From Brachynemurus nebulosus (lineage: Eukaryota; Arthropoda; Insecta; Neuroptera; Myrmeleontidae): a DNA stretch of 64,000 bases. The translations under genes were made by a program, and so were the position numbers. This document shows, piece after piece, positions 20,261 through 31,499 of the stretch. The notes beneath the pieces are model-generated. The model saw only the letters and a list, made by a program, of their open reading frames with translations. It searched no databases and was not told the origin of the DNA. Location of the stretch: contig JAPWDM010000001.1 in assembly GCA_035578155.1 (NCBI GenBank), positions 77,040,472 through 77,104,471 on the forward strand. Reading direction: 5' to 3'. Every line of letters begins with the position of its first letter. The first letter of the stretch is position 1.

Positions 20261-20746
20261 ATGGCGTTTCTTGACATACAAGGCTATCAAGGAGCTAACA
20301 ACGAATTTTATTTTAAAGAAGTTGGTATTGCTGCAGAAAATTCAGATGATATATTACATCTCATATTCCAAGCACCGTTTGATTTTAACGAGTTGCCGAA
20401 GAAATTTCGACGAGTTGCACATTGGCTGTGCCGAAATTGGTATGGGATACCTTGGTCGTATGGATTTATTCCGTACAAAAAACTTCATACCATATTGAAA
20501 CCTATATTAAAGAAGTATGATGTCATATACGTCAAGGGCAGTGAAAAAAAGAAATGGATTTCAAATTTGTTTGGTGGTACCGAAAACCAGCCGTGGATTC
20601 TGAATTTGGAAGAAATATTTGATGTACCGAAGATTTCCATTCTGCGAGATGAATATTATTCAAGACGCTGTATGCTTCATTCAGATAAAATTTGTTCATT
20701 AGAAAATTGTATTCTTTTAAAAAATTTTTGTATGGAAAATAAATAG
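20261..20746 (+). CDS. 161-aa protein of the palindromic element (right-arm copy, intact)
   Basis: Complete ORF from ATG to TAG with a TATA box and TCAGTT initiator just upstream. AATAAA overlaps the last codons. The N-terminus 'MAFLDIQGYQGANNEFYFKE' is followed by 'WLCRNWYGIPWSYGFIPY', 'VIYVKGSEKKKWI' and 'CSLENC' near the C-terminus. Proteins with this motif series occur in many copies in arthropod genomes as uncharacterised entries (recollection, not searched). The LDIQG start and spaced acidic residues faintly recall RNase H-fold exonucleases; this is inference. There is no signal peptide or membrane segment. The left-arm copy is broken, so this is the only complete one here. Confidence 0.65.
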   Translation: MAFLDIQGYQGANNEFYFKEVGIAAENSDDILHLIFQAPFDFNELPKKFRRVAHWLCRNWYGIPWSYGFIPYKKLHTILKPILKKYDVIYVKGSEKKKWISNLFGGTENQPWILNLEEIFDVPKISILRDEYYSRRCMLHSDKICSLENCILLKNFCMENK

Positions 20747-22854
20747 ATTTTAAGTAATATATAGATTTAAGCAATTTAATTTTTTTGTATACATATTCTA
20801 TATATAAAATTAAAAAAAAAAAAATTATGTGCGTTTTATTTAATTATTACCCTGAATTCCCCTATTTTTTACAGCAAGAAGTTACTTTCGTTAACCTATA
20901 AAATATTGACAAAAATCCAATTATATTTACTATTCTAATTGAAAAGTATATTTCATGATACACCCTGTACAAGAAAACATTCATTAAAAATATTAAATAT
21001 ACATCCGTTATATACTATATGTGATATTGTATGTTAATATAATATATGTATCTATTTGCAAACTTATCATGAAATTACAAATAGTCAGCTAAAAAATCTT
21101 AAATAAACAAACTCAAACCGTATAAAAATTCCGAGAAATTCATTTCGTATTCAAAATCTAACAAAGAAACTGATGACTCAGCAAAATCTTAAATAAACAA
21201 TTTTAAAATTATTACATGATCCAAAATTATTATATAAATAAACAAATATAACAAAAATCCCCGCTTGTAAGAGTCATACTATAATTATAATTCAGCTAAG
21301 ATAAACAAACTTATACTGATAACAATTCTTGGAATAAGAACTAACAAGTTTAAACAAGTTAAAAATTCCAAGGTTAATTCTAGTTAGCACGTGTGAGGTC
21401 AAAATGCCTAGGTTTATATTTCAACAATTTTTTTATATAATACGACGCAATTAATTTATACAAAGCAAAAAAAAAATTTAAATAAACAATTTATAATCAG
21501 ATCGCCTACTCAAAAAGTAAAATTAAATTTATTGTGTTGTTAAGAAAAAAGTGCTGGCTTTGCTGAAAACAGGCTTAAACTTGTTGAAAAGTACAGTAAG
21601 ACACTCGATTTACAGTACAGTAGCGGTCTGAAATCTGAACACCGGAGTTCGATTTTAAAATCTAGCGCTTGGTACAGTGCGCCCCCACAAAATTTAGCGG
21701 CCTCCCGATTTTCGTTTAAGATGACGCAGTTAAGTGAGGTTCAAGGTTTGCACGTAATAAGCATAGTACGCTTCAAAAAGTGATCGGATACTTTTTCAGT
21801 TAGGGGGGGCCGCACTTTTGACACGGCAGTGTACCAAAAATTTAAGTACAGTACGGTGTCAAAAGTTTGGGGCCACCCCTTGGGTTAGGGTATTCCCCAC
21901 ATTTTTGATGCGGTAGTGTACCCCATCTATCAAATTGTAACGTAAAATTCAGTCTGCGCATGCGTCGTGTACTTAAATTCAGTCTGCGCATGCGTTAGGT
22001 TTGCATTCAAAAACTATGGCGGGTAATGGGTTAACACAAAACTAAATTGTGATGACTAAATTGTGGTGACGCATAATGGGTTAACTTGAATTTATTTTGT
22101 CGAAGTGATGATAATGACTCATGACTTTCAAGGCCAACAATATGAGCGAGTGTTGGGGTCAAATGTCAGCAAAAAAATTTTAAATACATGTACTCGGTAC
22201 GTGCCGGGTTAAAGGTCAATCCATACACGAGGTACAATAGGACCCCTAAGTACACGGTTCTTAACACCGTCAAAAAGTAGTCCGGAAAATTGGGATTCTA
22301 CGGTGTGCTCGTTCTGTCATAGTCTATCTACTGATGTGCATTAGAAATGTATATTTTTTTTAATTTTAAATGAAACCAGAGACAAAAATAACAGATTCTA
22401 CATTTTTATTTTTTTGCGGACTCCTTGATAAATAATTAAAATAGTGATTTAAAATTGTCGTCTGATTCAATATTATTTCAGCCATTTTTCATATATGTGT
22501 GAGCGTTCTATGTATGTGTATTAGTGTTACTACATGCATACTCTTTCTTTATTGGTTTTTTAATGGCGGTGTTTTTCAAATCGTTGGCGCGCGAAAATTT
22601 AAAATTGACAAATATATAATTTGTTGTTGTTGTTAGTGTTGCTAATGTTGTTGTTGTTAGTTGTTCCTTTTGTATTTTTTAGCTAAAAACACGTGATTGA
22701 AAAAGATTTTATTTTGTTTTAAATTAGTAGCTAAACTTACCCTAATTAAAAATAACTAAATTAATTGTTAATAAAATTGATATTAATTTTAATTGTGTTT
22801 TCAAAAGAAAATTTATGAATCTGTCCTAGCTAAAGCACTCTTAAATTACAAATA

Positions 22855-23059
22855 GTCCCCGAGCTGGTCTAGTGGTTAGCAACTCCGCTCTTGACTGATA
22901 AGATCGTGAGTTCGGAACCAGCCGGGGGAGATACATCATCATCAAACTACCATACCGCACCAATCATCTATAGCACATCGACACCAAAAGCAATAGTACA
23001 ACATATACTAAAACGATGCATATCACCTTAGTTGTGGCGCATCTAAACAATATAAAAAA
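22855..23059 (+). mobile_element. tRNA-derived SINE with 12-bp TSD
   Basis: The 5' part is tRNA-like. GTCCCCGAGCTGGTCTAGTG resembles an A box, GAGTTCGGAACC a B box, and CCGGGGG could pair with the 5' end. A ~130-bp unrelated body and an A-rich tail follow. It is flanked by a perfect AAATTACAAATA repeat (22843-22854 and 23060-23071). The anticodon loop lacks the T expected at position 33, so it is not a functional tRNA. It lies inside the Merlin element and is therefore younger. Confidence 0.85.
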
Positions 23060-23353
23060 AAATTACAAATAGGTACTTATTTAGAATGTGTGAAAGGACT
23101 ATAAATGGGACTGATTTTATTTTATATATTACCAATTTTGTTGGTATCATTTGGTATTTAGTAATATAAAAATTTGAGGAATGTCCTTGTTTGTTTTCAC
23201 CTGCATTAACTGGTGTCGTTATATGCAGTTTAATAAGCAAACAAATTTTGCTCTGAGAAGACAGAATTTTTGTTATCCTGTCTCATTTACCTCCCTAAAC
23301 CAGCCCCATCCTGAAGAGTTTTGTTCAAGTGTACTCGTTATCCTAATGATTAT

Positions 23354-24295
23354 TTACTGTGAAGGTGAATATAATTGCCCTATTGCAACATAAAATGCAT
23401 GTAAGCGGGACTCTAAATCTGGGTATTTACGCTTAAATAAGTACTCAGCTAAATATCCAGTAAAATGTGCCGATTTACCTCCATACCGCGGAATATTTGC
23501 GCGAACTTCTCGCCACACTCTTTCGATGGTATTTGTATGCGCACCTGATACTGGATCGACGAAGTTATGACTATGATTTACGGTAAGGTGTTCGAAACCT
23601 TCCGTACTTAAGCTATGATAAGCTTTCCAACAATCTGATATAATCGTTGTACCTGGCTCTATGTACTCTCTGATAACTTGCAACAAAGTGGCAGAATTCC
23701 TTTCTGCTACAGGTACCAAAAAAGTACGACCAGTCCCTCTTTCTATACCTCCAAAAACCCACTGTCCCTTAATAATTCGAACACGATGATATTTTCGACG
23801 CCCGAACTTCGCCTCGTCAATTTCTACAATTTTTCCTGAACCGCCGATTTTACTACTATTATTTATAAGTGAAAAAATAAAAACTTCGCGACAATAGGAA
23901 TACCAACTGACCATAGTATGTTGTGAAATTTTTAAATTTCGACAAATGAAATCTTGACGAGGTGGTTTCATGAAAAGTAAAGCGGTTGTGAGCCGCCAAA
24001 TTGTAATTAGGTGTAAGTGAGAATTTTCAATAAATGTATTAAACCTACCACTTTGAAAAAACCTACATCGTTGAGATTTATTTTTTGGTGTACGCTTAAA
24101 AGTTCTAAAACAACGAAAATTTAGATTTGAATCGAGTACACATTTCATTTTACAAGTCGGACAGTAACATTCGCCTAAAAGTACGCCATGCCGAATTAAA
24201 AAAATTTTCACGTCCTCAAAACTAAACGCGGCACTATCCCAAAATAAAATACTACAACCCTCGCATAAATTAACCGAGTTATCCGAGCTAACCAT
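23354..24295 (-). CDS. Merlin transposase (ISXO2/IS1016-like DDE)
   Basis: Intact 313-aa ORF. The N-terminal half has cysteine pairs (C11-x2-C14; C45-x2-C48 with C62 and C77) like the zinc-ribbon of ISXO2-type transposases. The catalytic core shows D160 in 'VEIDEAKFGRR', D221 in 'IISDCWKAYHSL' and E258 in 'NTIERVWREVRANI', with the 'GQWVFGGIERG' strand between the first two. That is the D-D-E/N arrangement of Merlin, which cuts and pastes its own element. The length fits the family. No stops or shifts are seen, so the copy could still be functional. It sits centrally between the TIRs. Promoter sequence was not identified. Confidence 0.9.
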   Translation of the reverse strand: MVSSDNSVNLCEGCSILFWDSAAFSFEDVKIFLIRHGVLLGECYCPTCKMKCVLDSNLNFRCFRTFKRTPKNKSQRCRFFQSGRFNTFIENSHLHLITIWRLTTALLFMKPPRQDFICRNLKISQHTMVSWYSYCREVFIFSLINNSSKIGGSGKIVEIDEAKFGRRKYHRVRIIKGQWVFGGIERGTGRTFLVPVAERNSATLLQVIREYIEPGTTIISDCWKAYHSLSTEGFEHLTVNHSHNFVDPVSGAHTNTIERVWREVRANIPRYGGKSAHFTGYLAEYLFKRKYPDLESRLHAFYVAIGQLYSPSQ

Positions 24296-25204
24296 TCTCC
24301 CAACAATATTTATAATCGTAGATAATCTATAATCGCCAATAATTGTCCAGAAATATTAAAGTCTGAATGCACTGGACTTTACAAATAGACTGATTAGTTG
24401 TTGGCTTGCTGATTATTTATATTCTTCTCAAACGTCGGATGGATTTTTCTAGAACTTATATGACCGTTACAAAAAATTTTAATGTTAAACAATCAACAAT
24501 TAAATAGGCCATTCTAAAATTTAATAACGTTTTACTGAACTTTACAAACAAACCGGTTCATTGTTAACCTGTCGTTTCTTTATATTTGATATGCATACGT
24601 TAATAAATTTGTAACGGATTTTTCTAGAGTTTCGATACCATCTATAAAATTTAAAAAATCAGAATTTTCCAAAATTAAAAGAAAAATATTACAAAACTTT
24701 TTGATAAAATGTTAAAATATATTTTTATTTGCAGCAGCTACATATTTGTGGATTATTAGAATCTAATTCAGTGTTTTGTCAAATGTTATGCATTTTAAAC
24801 TTCCGCGCGCGAATTATTTTAAAAACATACCGCCATTAAAAAACCAATAAGGAAAGAGTATGCATGTAGTAACACTAATACACATACATAGAACGCTCAC
24901 ACATATATGAAAAATGGCTGAAATAATATTGAATCAGACGACAATATTTTAATTATTTATCGAGGAGTCCGCAAAAAAATAAAAACGCAGAATCTGTTAT
25001 TTTTATCTCTAGTTTCATTTAAAATTAAAAAAAAATATACATTTCTAATGCACATCGTAAGTGCATTATTACCAATTTTTGTTTCTAATTTGAAAAGGAT
25101 ATTTCACCCCTATAAATGTATGGAAAAAAAAAAAGAAAATTATGAATCCATTTGTATGTGATATATTATGTGAATGAAATCTCGGAATTTTTAAATTTTG
25201 AAGT

Positions 25205-25860
25205 CGACAGCTGAGGGGGTGGTTTCACCCTCTTAAAAATGTGTAGGTATAAAAAATAATATTATATTTACTACTAAAATTTTTAATAGTATATATAAAT
25301 AAAATTTCGTTAATTTTAAATTTTCTAAGCACACACTTGAAGAGGTGGTTTCACCCCTTACAAATGTGTGGACGCAAAAATAATGTTATATTTTTATTAG
25401 AATTTTGTATAATGTGTAAAAACAAAACATCATAAATCTATAAATTTTTAAGTACACCCATGAAGGGTTTCAACCTCTAAAGATTTGTATATACAAAAAA
25501 TAATGTTATATTTATTACTAGAGCTCTATATAGTATATATAAACAAAATATTATCAATTTTTAAATTTTTAAGTATACATATGAACGGGTGTTTTCAATC
25601 CCTAAAAATTTGTAGATGCAAAAAATAATGTTATATTTATTATTAGAGCTCTGTATAGTATATATAAACAAAATATCATCAATTTTTAAATTTTTAAGTA
25701 CACAGTTGAGGGGTGGTTTCAACCCTTAAAAATGTGTAAATTCAAAAGATAATGTTATATTTGTTACTAGAACTTTTTAAGGCACCTACAAACAAAATTT
25801 CATCGATTTTTAAATTTTTGAGTTCCAACTTTGAAGGGGTGTTTCACCCCTCGAAAACGT
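25205..25860. repeat. imperfect tandem array, ~120-126-bp period, six copies
   Basis: A GGTGGTTTCACCCCT-like word recurs at about 25221, 25347, 25466, 25590, 25715 and 25841. AAAAATAATGTTATATTTATTA and CTAGA.CT.T.TATA blocks recur between them. Middle copies are the most alike. It is non-coding. Confidence 0.85.
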
Positions 25861-25986
25861 TTTTTAGCAGCAACTGATATTTTTTTATGTTATTAGGTAG
25901 CCACTCTCTACATGCTGACAAAGTTTTAGAGTTTTTTGAATTTTCGACTTCTTGCCCTTTCCTTGTTAGAGATGTGAAAGCATCTT

Positions 25987-27186
25987 AGGTATGTTCCAAC
26001 AAGCACTAGAATTTTCGATTCGAGTGACTCCAGTATTTTAAATTCGATAATGTCATTTGAAGGTCGAATCGAATTCAATTTAGAACTTCAGTTCGGTATT
26101 TAATATGTAGGAACGTTTATATTAATTGTTTGGGATTTCAAAAGATGTCTACTAAAGACTGGATTTATGTATTATATACCTTCCATACTATGAAGAATAT
26201 TTACAAATAATATATCCACTAAAAAATTATTATGCACTTTAAAATACGTTAATTTAATTTTTAAATAAAAAGTACGAACTATTTTTTTTACTTTACTCCG
26301 TATATTACTTTATTACTTACTAAAATAATATAAATATTTATAAAATAAATAATTAAAATATACCTGTTTGCTAATTAAAAAATAATATACCTATTATTCG
26401 GATCTGTCCTATGGGTGGAGTTTCAAAAAAATGGCTGACAAAAAAGTGCATTAACATTAGTTTAATATATAGGAATCAGTGTTATATTAAGAAAAAATGG
26501 TAAATGTTAGAACTTTTTGTATTTGGGTTGACATAAGTCCGAAGCAAAGGAATTTTGTTGAAGAAGAGACAATTTTACATCTGTAAAACAATTCAAATGT
26601 GGTTAAAATATGAAAAAATGCGTGAATGAGTTAACGAATATTACAATTTACAGTATACAAACGTCAAATTTAAATAGCAAACGTCATAAAATAACTGGAG
26701 AACTGTAAATGAATGGAAAAATTAAATCAATTGTATGTATTTTCAGATTTACAAAATTTAGCTCATAAATGACATTTGAGAAAATGCACTTTAAGAATAG
26801 TCTGATTTTTCAACACCAGATGTCATACCGTCATTCGACAGATCCCAATAGCAATTAAATAAAGTCAAAAATTTGAAATTTGTCTTTTGACAGAACAATT
26901 CAAACTTAAAAAATGTCTGTTTATTGTTTAAATTTCTAAATTATAAGGTTAAAAATTAAATTTTCGTTAATGCGCATTTCTAGGATTTGAAATACTTACT
27001 CTGAAGTAAGAATTGTAAAAATCAATTCGGGTGAGTTCAGAATTAGATTTAAATACTTGTTGGAACACAGAATTTCAAATTGTGTATAAACTGGAATTAC
27101 AATTCTGCCTAGTTGGAACAGTAAAGTCAACTGTGCGCATGTTCATTAAAACGAGAATTAATTCGAGTGTTTGTTGGAACATACCT
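25987..27186. mobile_element. non-autonomous TIR element with CTT target duplication
   Basis: The ends AGGTATGTTCCAACAA and the inverted TTGTTGGAACATACCT are flanked by CTT (25984-25986 and 27187-27189). TTGGAACA is repeated subterminally at the right (near 27060, 27112 and 27173). The interior is non-coding. A 3-bp duplication suits PIF/Harbinger or CACTA-like elements, though CTT is not the usual Harbinger target. Confidence 0.55.
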
Positions 27187-27199
27187 CTTCTAACTCATT

Positions 27200-27690
27200 T
27201 GGTAAAAGGATAGATTTGGAACAATATTGAATTTGGCTAGATTTATTGAATGTGTAATATCTTTTAGATGCTCGTTTAAGGTGTCAATATTATGAGTCAA
27301 TTGATACTTCTACGATTCTTCTATATGCCTATTGATGTTATTTGATATCGAGTTTAAGCAATTATTGATTATCAATTGTTCTTTGTTAATATGTTCGGTT
27401 ATGTTGTTAAATCGCTCAATCATTTGTCTATTAATATGCATCTGTTTGTTCAGTTGGTCTGAGATATTGTCCTGTTTGTAATTAGTCTTTCAATATCCTT
27501 GTTATTTGTAACGCGTCGTCATTGTCCAGGTTACCTATAATTTGTTTAATCACTGACCCAAGTTCGTTTATCAGCCCTCGTTTAGTAAGTCGTTTGGGAT
27601 AGAGGGTGTGAAAATTATTTTCTAATTCTTGCAACTTTAGGTTAAGAGTGTTATGGAATCCTTTTAGGTATCGATTTTGTGTTATGAGTT
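27200..27690 (-). pseudogene. errantivirus-type envelope (F-like) remnant
   Basis: A short open stretch runs from about 27680 to 27500 and contains a dibasic cleavage-like site 'LTKRGLINELGSVIKQI'. In baculovirus-F-like envelopes of errantiviruses the fusion peptide starts after such a site. Many stops follow toward 27200. The upstream part is also broken. It is a remnant only. Confidence 0.5.
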
Positions 27691-27942
27691 TTACAGAATA
27701 TTTAATGTTTGCGATGTTTTACCTGTAATTATTTAGGTTTATTATATGAATATAATGGTTATAATCTTTCACTACTCAGGCCTGCTCTAGGCTCATCAAC
27801 AGTAATCCCCGTGTTGTTTGTTGAGTCCGTCATTTCCATCTTTTGTCCCATTGTCGTTCCCGTCAGTACTAGCCTGAAATTTAGATTGTCTTTTTAATTT
27901 CTGTTTGTGAAGTTTCCGATTTTTCTTATCTCTAATAGTTCA

Positions 27943-28242
27943 TCAGTTCGTAATGTCTTTCACTTGAATATCGTCTGTGTCGTTGTCGTTTTGGATATTA
28001 AAATTACAAAATTCAGAGTAAGATTCTTTACTGTCGTGTTGTTGTACTTTAAGGAGTTGGTCTATTAAAAACTGTTTTTGTAATTCCGAATAATTAACTA
28101 CTTCGACATAGGAATACCAATCGTTAGCGCGATATATTCCCTCAGGTATAATTAAATCTCTCTCTATTTCTATTGGTTTAATGTAAATATCCCCTGACTG
28201 AATATCTACAGGTAAGTACGCTATTATTTTGGTATTAGGTGG
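27943..28242 (-). pseudogene. pol fragment downstream of the protease
   Basis: About 100 codons containing 'IAYLPVDIQSGDIYI' and 'LIIPEGIYRANDWYSYVEV', the kind of segment between protease and reverse transcriptase in gypsy-type pol. Its upstream edge is the AACT duplication at 28243-28246. The frame resumes on the other side of the nested element in the protease. The downstream end loses frame near 27960. Confidence 0.6.
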
Positions 28243-28246
28243 AACT

Positions 28247-30601
28247 TGTAGCAATAATTATTGCTACATGTGATCAATCAATTCAACATTTACTTTGGAA
28301 ATCGATAATAAAACTTTAATCTAATTAATAAATAATCGATATGTAAAAATGTCAAAGATACTGACATCTAACATTTATATTTGAAATTAATATCAGTCCA
28401 ATATGTCATCTCAAAGAATTCAAAAAAATTAATTATATATGTATATATATTAACGACATCTAGCGTTATAGTTTCAAATTGATATCTAGGGACAATGTAA
28501 AAAAATAATTACACGTTTGCAGAAATCTGAAATTTAAATTTATATCAAATGGGTACATTATTTAATTAAACATTTATTTTTCAAAAAAATATAATTAACA
28601 AAACAAATTACATAATTAAAAAAAATAACTTATACAAATTAAAAAAGGACACAGACAGTGAGTTAGAGTTAGAGGAAAGTTAGGGAGAAGTTCTCTTCTC
28701 GTGTGGCCTTCGGGCTGCACACATCAAAAATAAAAAAATATGTATATTTTAAAATTAGTTTAAGTATTATTTATTTAAGTGTATTGTTGAAAATTACAAA
28801 TTCTTCATCGTTAAGATAAGTATTATTTTTACTATAACATATTTGGAAATTTACTTAAACATAATGGAAAAACAATTTATATTTAAATGGTTAGAAAGTA
28901 ATTAAACATAGCATGTAGGATAATTTAATTTTGAAAAAATCGTATAATTAATTTAAAATAAATATATTTTGGAAATTTATTTAAACTAAAATAAAAGATA
29001 ATTTATATATATATTAGATATATAAAAGAAAAAATAATTAAATGTAACATGTAAAAATAATTTACATTTAAATATTTAACGTCGTTTGTACTTTCGCATT
29101 CATCCAGATTTCTAAAAGATTTCCTGGGGATTTAGCAAAAAGGTCTACGACTAAAAATAGCTTATAGTTTATGAAAATTATAGTTTATTAAATTGATAAG
29201 TTTATAATTTAGTTTTTCCGACATGTAAGTCGATGCGGCGAACGTAAAGTTCAGCCAGTATAGTTTAAAGTTAATTTAAATTTAGTTTCCGACATGTAAG
29301 TCGATGCGGCGAACGTAAAGTTCAGCCAGTATAGTTTAAAGTTAATTTAAATTTAGTTTCCGACATGTAAGTCGATGCGGCGAACGTAAAGTTCAGCCAG
29401 TATAGTTTAAGGTTAATTTAAATTTAATTTTCCGACACGTACGTCGATGCGGCGAACATCAGTTCTGCCAGTATAGGTTAAGTTAATTTAAATTTATTTA
29501 ATTCATTATTAAGTAAGTTTTCAAATATTTAAATATTGTCTTGATAATTTAATATTCTTTCAATTACGTAATATTTTCGGTTTAAAAAATTGAAAAAACA
29601 CGTGTAACCTTTACTAATATTTCGATATCTGGTATAATCCTTTAAATCATATAATTTATTTACGAAATATAACTTATAAAGTAACTTTCGATATTATTTC
29701 ATTTCAATTTAATAGTAATTTTGCAAAATAATATAGTTATCTGATATAATCCTTTAAATCGTATAATTTATTTGCGAAATAGAACTCGTAACGTAACTTT
29801 CTAAAACATTTTAATTTAAATCTAATTTTATTTTTGTCATATCGACTAATTTACAATTTCATAAAATTTGATACTTATAAAATACTTATACAGGTTGTTC
29901 TAGTCATAAATTTTAAAAACACAATTATAAAATTTCAAATAGTGACATCAATTTAATTTAATTAATAACATATCTTTAGAAAATATATTTTATAGCAATA
30001 TTTAAAAGTGTTCCATAAAATTCGTAACTTCAAATTTATATTTAAGTCAAAAGTGTATAAATTTACCAACTGATGTGGTGATACATTCCCATAGCCAGTA
30101 CACACCATATGCTTGTATCGTGCGTCTCGGTTCGGAATGTATAGCCACACCAAAGACTAAGATGCAAATTCTATTTTAAAATATATTATGTAAATTTATT
30201 TCAATCTTGTAATTGTTTATTGTAAATTCAAAGATTCCAAATGCTGTAATTCAAAAATTGTTTCTAGTCACCTTTCATTGTAATAAAATTGTTATTTAGG
30301 AATTTTCGTATTTCTAATTTAAAGCCACCCCTTTGGTAGTCGAAAGAAAATTTAGGTTATTTGGGGATCTCATGGTTTTGGGAAAACGATCTGCGACCAC
30401 AATCTTCCACTGCCACTCACCCTTGTCTCCATAAGACCCGGAGAAATGCTCTGCTGATCGAAACCCCAATCAACCCGAAAAGTAGCACCCAAAATTTAAC
30501 CCCTCAACCAATAAATCAATAATCAATAATTAATCAATAAATATAAATATAAAAATAATAATAATATAATTCAAATTTTTAATTTTTAATTTTTTGCTAC
30601 A
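28247..30601. repeat. left LTR (2,355 bp)
   Basis: Opens with a perfect 22-bp palindrome (TGTAGCAATAA and its reverse complement). It contains four copies of a 71-bp tandem unit at 29218-29500 and ends TTTTTTGCTACA. The predicted 63-aa minus-strand frame in it occurs identically in both LTRs and is not thought to be a gene. Confidence 0.92.
29218..29500. repeat. 71-bp tandem repeats within the LTR, four copies
   Basis: CCGACATGTAAGTCGATGCG starts units at 29218, 29289 and 29360, and a diverged one at 29432. The same array is in the right LTR at 33406-33690. Its GC content is higher than that of the rest of the LTR. Confidence 0.92.
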
Positions 30602-30605
30602 TTAA

Positions 30606-30615
30606 TGGTAGCAGA
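30606..30615 (+). promoter_or_regulatory. primer-binding site, initiator-Met tRNA type
   Basis: TGGTAGCAGA, four bases after the left LTR, is complementary to the 3' end (TCTGCTACCA) of animal initiator methionine tRNA. This sets the element's plus orientation left to right. A purine-rich ACGGGGTGAAA directly before 32434 fits the polypurine tract. Confidence 0.65.
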
Positions 30616-31499
30616 TAAGAAAATTTCCCAAACTTGTTATTATTAATTTATAATTTGCATCTTGGTTTCCATCTTTAACATTTAACATATATTTTAAATA
30701 TCAATCTATGTAACAGGAAATATATCAAGAAGAAGTTTAGTTTATATATACCTTATTGCTGGAAAAGTATCAAACCATTTGAGGCAATTTGACACAAGCG
30801 GCCAATACCAAAAAAGATTATATATGGAACTTTAAATATCATATTTGGGATTTCAATCAATTCAAGATACTCAAATCTACAGATAAACAAGATAAGTATA
30901 TTCCTAAATCTATACACAAATTCCACATACATAAATCCTACAACCATCAGTAAACCAATCAAAATACATTCCCAAACGATTCTCAAAACCTTTGCCAAAT
31001 TTCACATTCAAAAAAAAAAAATAATTCTCTCATCAAATTTTTAAAATCAAATAACATACAGATATCGAAATTAATAAAACTTAGACCAAATATAAATACT
31101 AAATATAAATAATAAATAATATCGAAAATAATTAACAAACAATACAAAAATTTAGAATCAAAAGATAATTAAATAAACTTACAAAAAATACTATACAAAT
31201 GAAAATAATTTATACATAAATAATCAAAAATTAGATAATATCCAGAATTTAATAAAATAACATAAAATTTCACCCAAATAATTATATGTTTACCGAGATC
31301 ACTCGACAGAGCGACCCATTTACGAAAACCGAACTCCAGCGAATACGAGCTGGAAATGTCGTTAATAATTTTCGTATTCGGGAAGATTTGTTGATACATC
31401 TCTTGACAAACAAAAAAAATAAATTGTTTTACCAAAATCAATCTTACAGTATGTATTAGATTATTTTCATACATCGATATTTTCTTCTTATATTGCAAT

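Larger units (their letters stand above)
14973..22332. mobile_element. 7.4-kb palindromic virus-like element with 2.2-2.4-kb inverted arms
   Basis: Nearly identical inverted arms (14973-17045 and 20041-22332) enclose a 2,995-bp unique centre. The genes are small, closely packed and mostly carry their own TATA box: a 57-aa hydrophobic ORF (minus), a 118-codon ORF with one stop, a 288-aa zinc-finger/acidic protein, a small ORF at 19.8-20.0 kb, and a 161-aa protein inside each arm. No polymerase, helicase, integrase or capsid is recognisable, so it looks like a defective or helper-dependent unit. Long inverted ends and compact accessory genes recall protein-primed DNA viruses and Polinton-like elements, but that is inference. 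The left arm carries a 130-bp deletion and lacks ~90 bp near the outer tip. Confidence 0.6.
20041..22418 (-). repeat. right inverted arm
   Basis: Partner of 14888-17045. It contains the intact 161-aa gene, the iteron block (21600-22040) and ~90 bases near the outer tip (22232-22328) that the left arm lacks. Its last 86 bases are the terminal repeat of the adjoining Merlin. Confidence 0.9.
22333..25056 (-). mobile_element. complete Merlin DNA transposon
   Basis: Terminal inverted repeats of roughly 250-270 bases (22333-~22600 and ~24790-25056) begin GATGTGCATTAGAAATGTAT. They enclose an intact transposase of the IS1016/ISXO2-like (Merlin) type on the minus strand. A SINE is inserted between the left TIR and the gene. 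The 8-9-bp direct repeat expected of Merlin is not evident at the flanks, in keeping with rearrangement at the left side, where the palindromic arm includes the Merlin tip. Confidence 0.85.

Noticed and set aside
14888..22418. Palindrome purely as an assembly artefact
   Set aside because: Arms differ by two deletions and scattered substitutions and flank a unique centre, which a simple misjoin would not produce; long reads would still be the proof.
22855..22930. A functional tRNA gene
   Set aside because: A- and B-box-like words are present but the anticodon loop lacks T33 and the stems are imperfect; a SINE body, A-rich tail and 12-bp duplication follow.
22333..25056. 8-9-bp Merlin target duplication
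   Set aside because: The flanks TCTATCTACT and GTAAGTGCAT do not match; I do not claim one.
29218..29500. CRISPR-like array
   Set aside because: Contiguous 71-bp tandem units without unique spacers, in both LTRs of a retrotransposon in a eukaryotic genome.
29962..30153. 63-aa ORF repeated exactly at 34149-34340
   Set aside because: The repetition is due to the two LTRs; no domain and no conserved start context.
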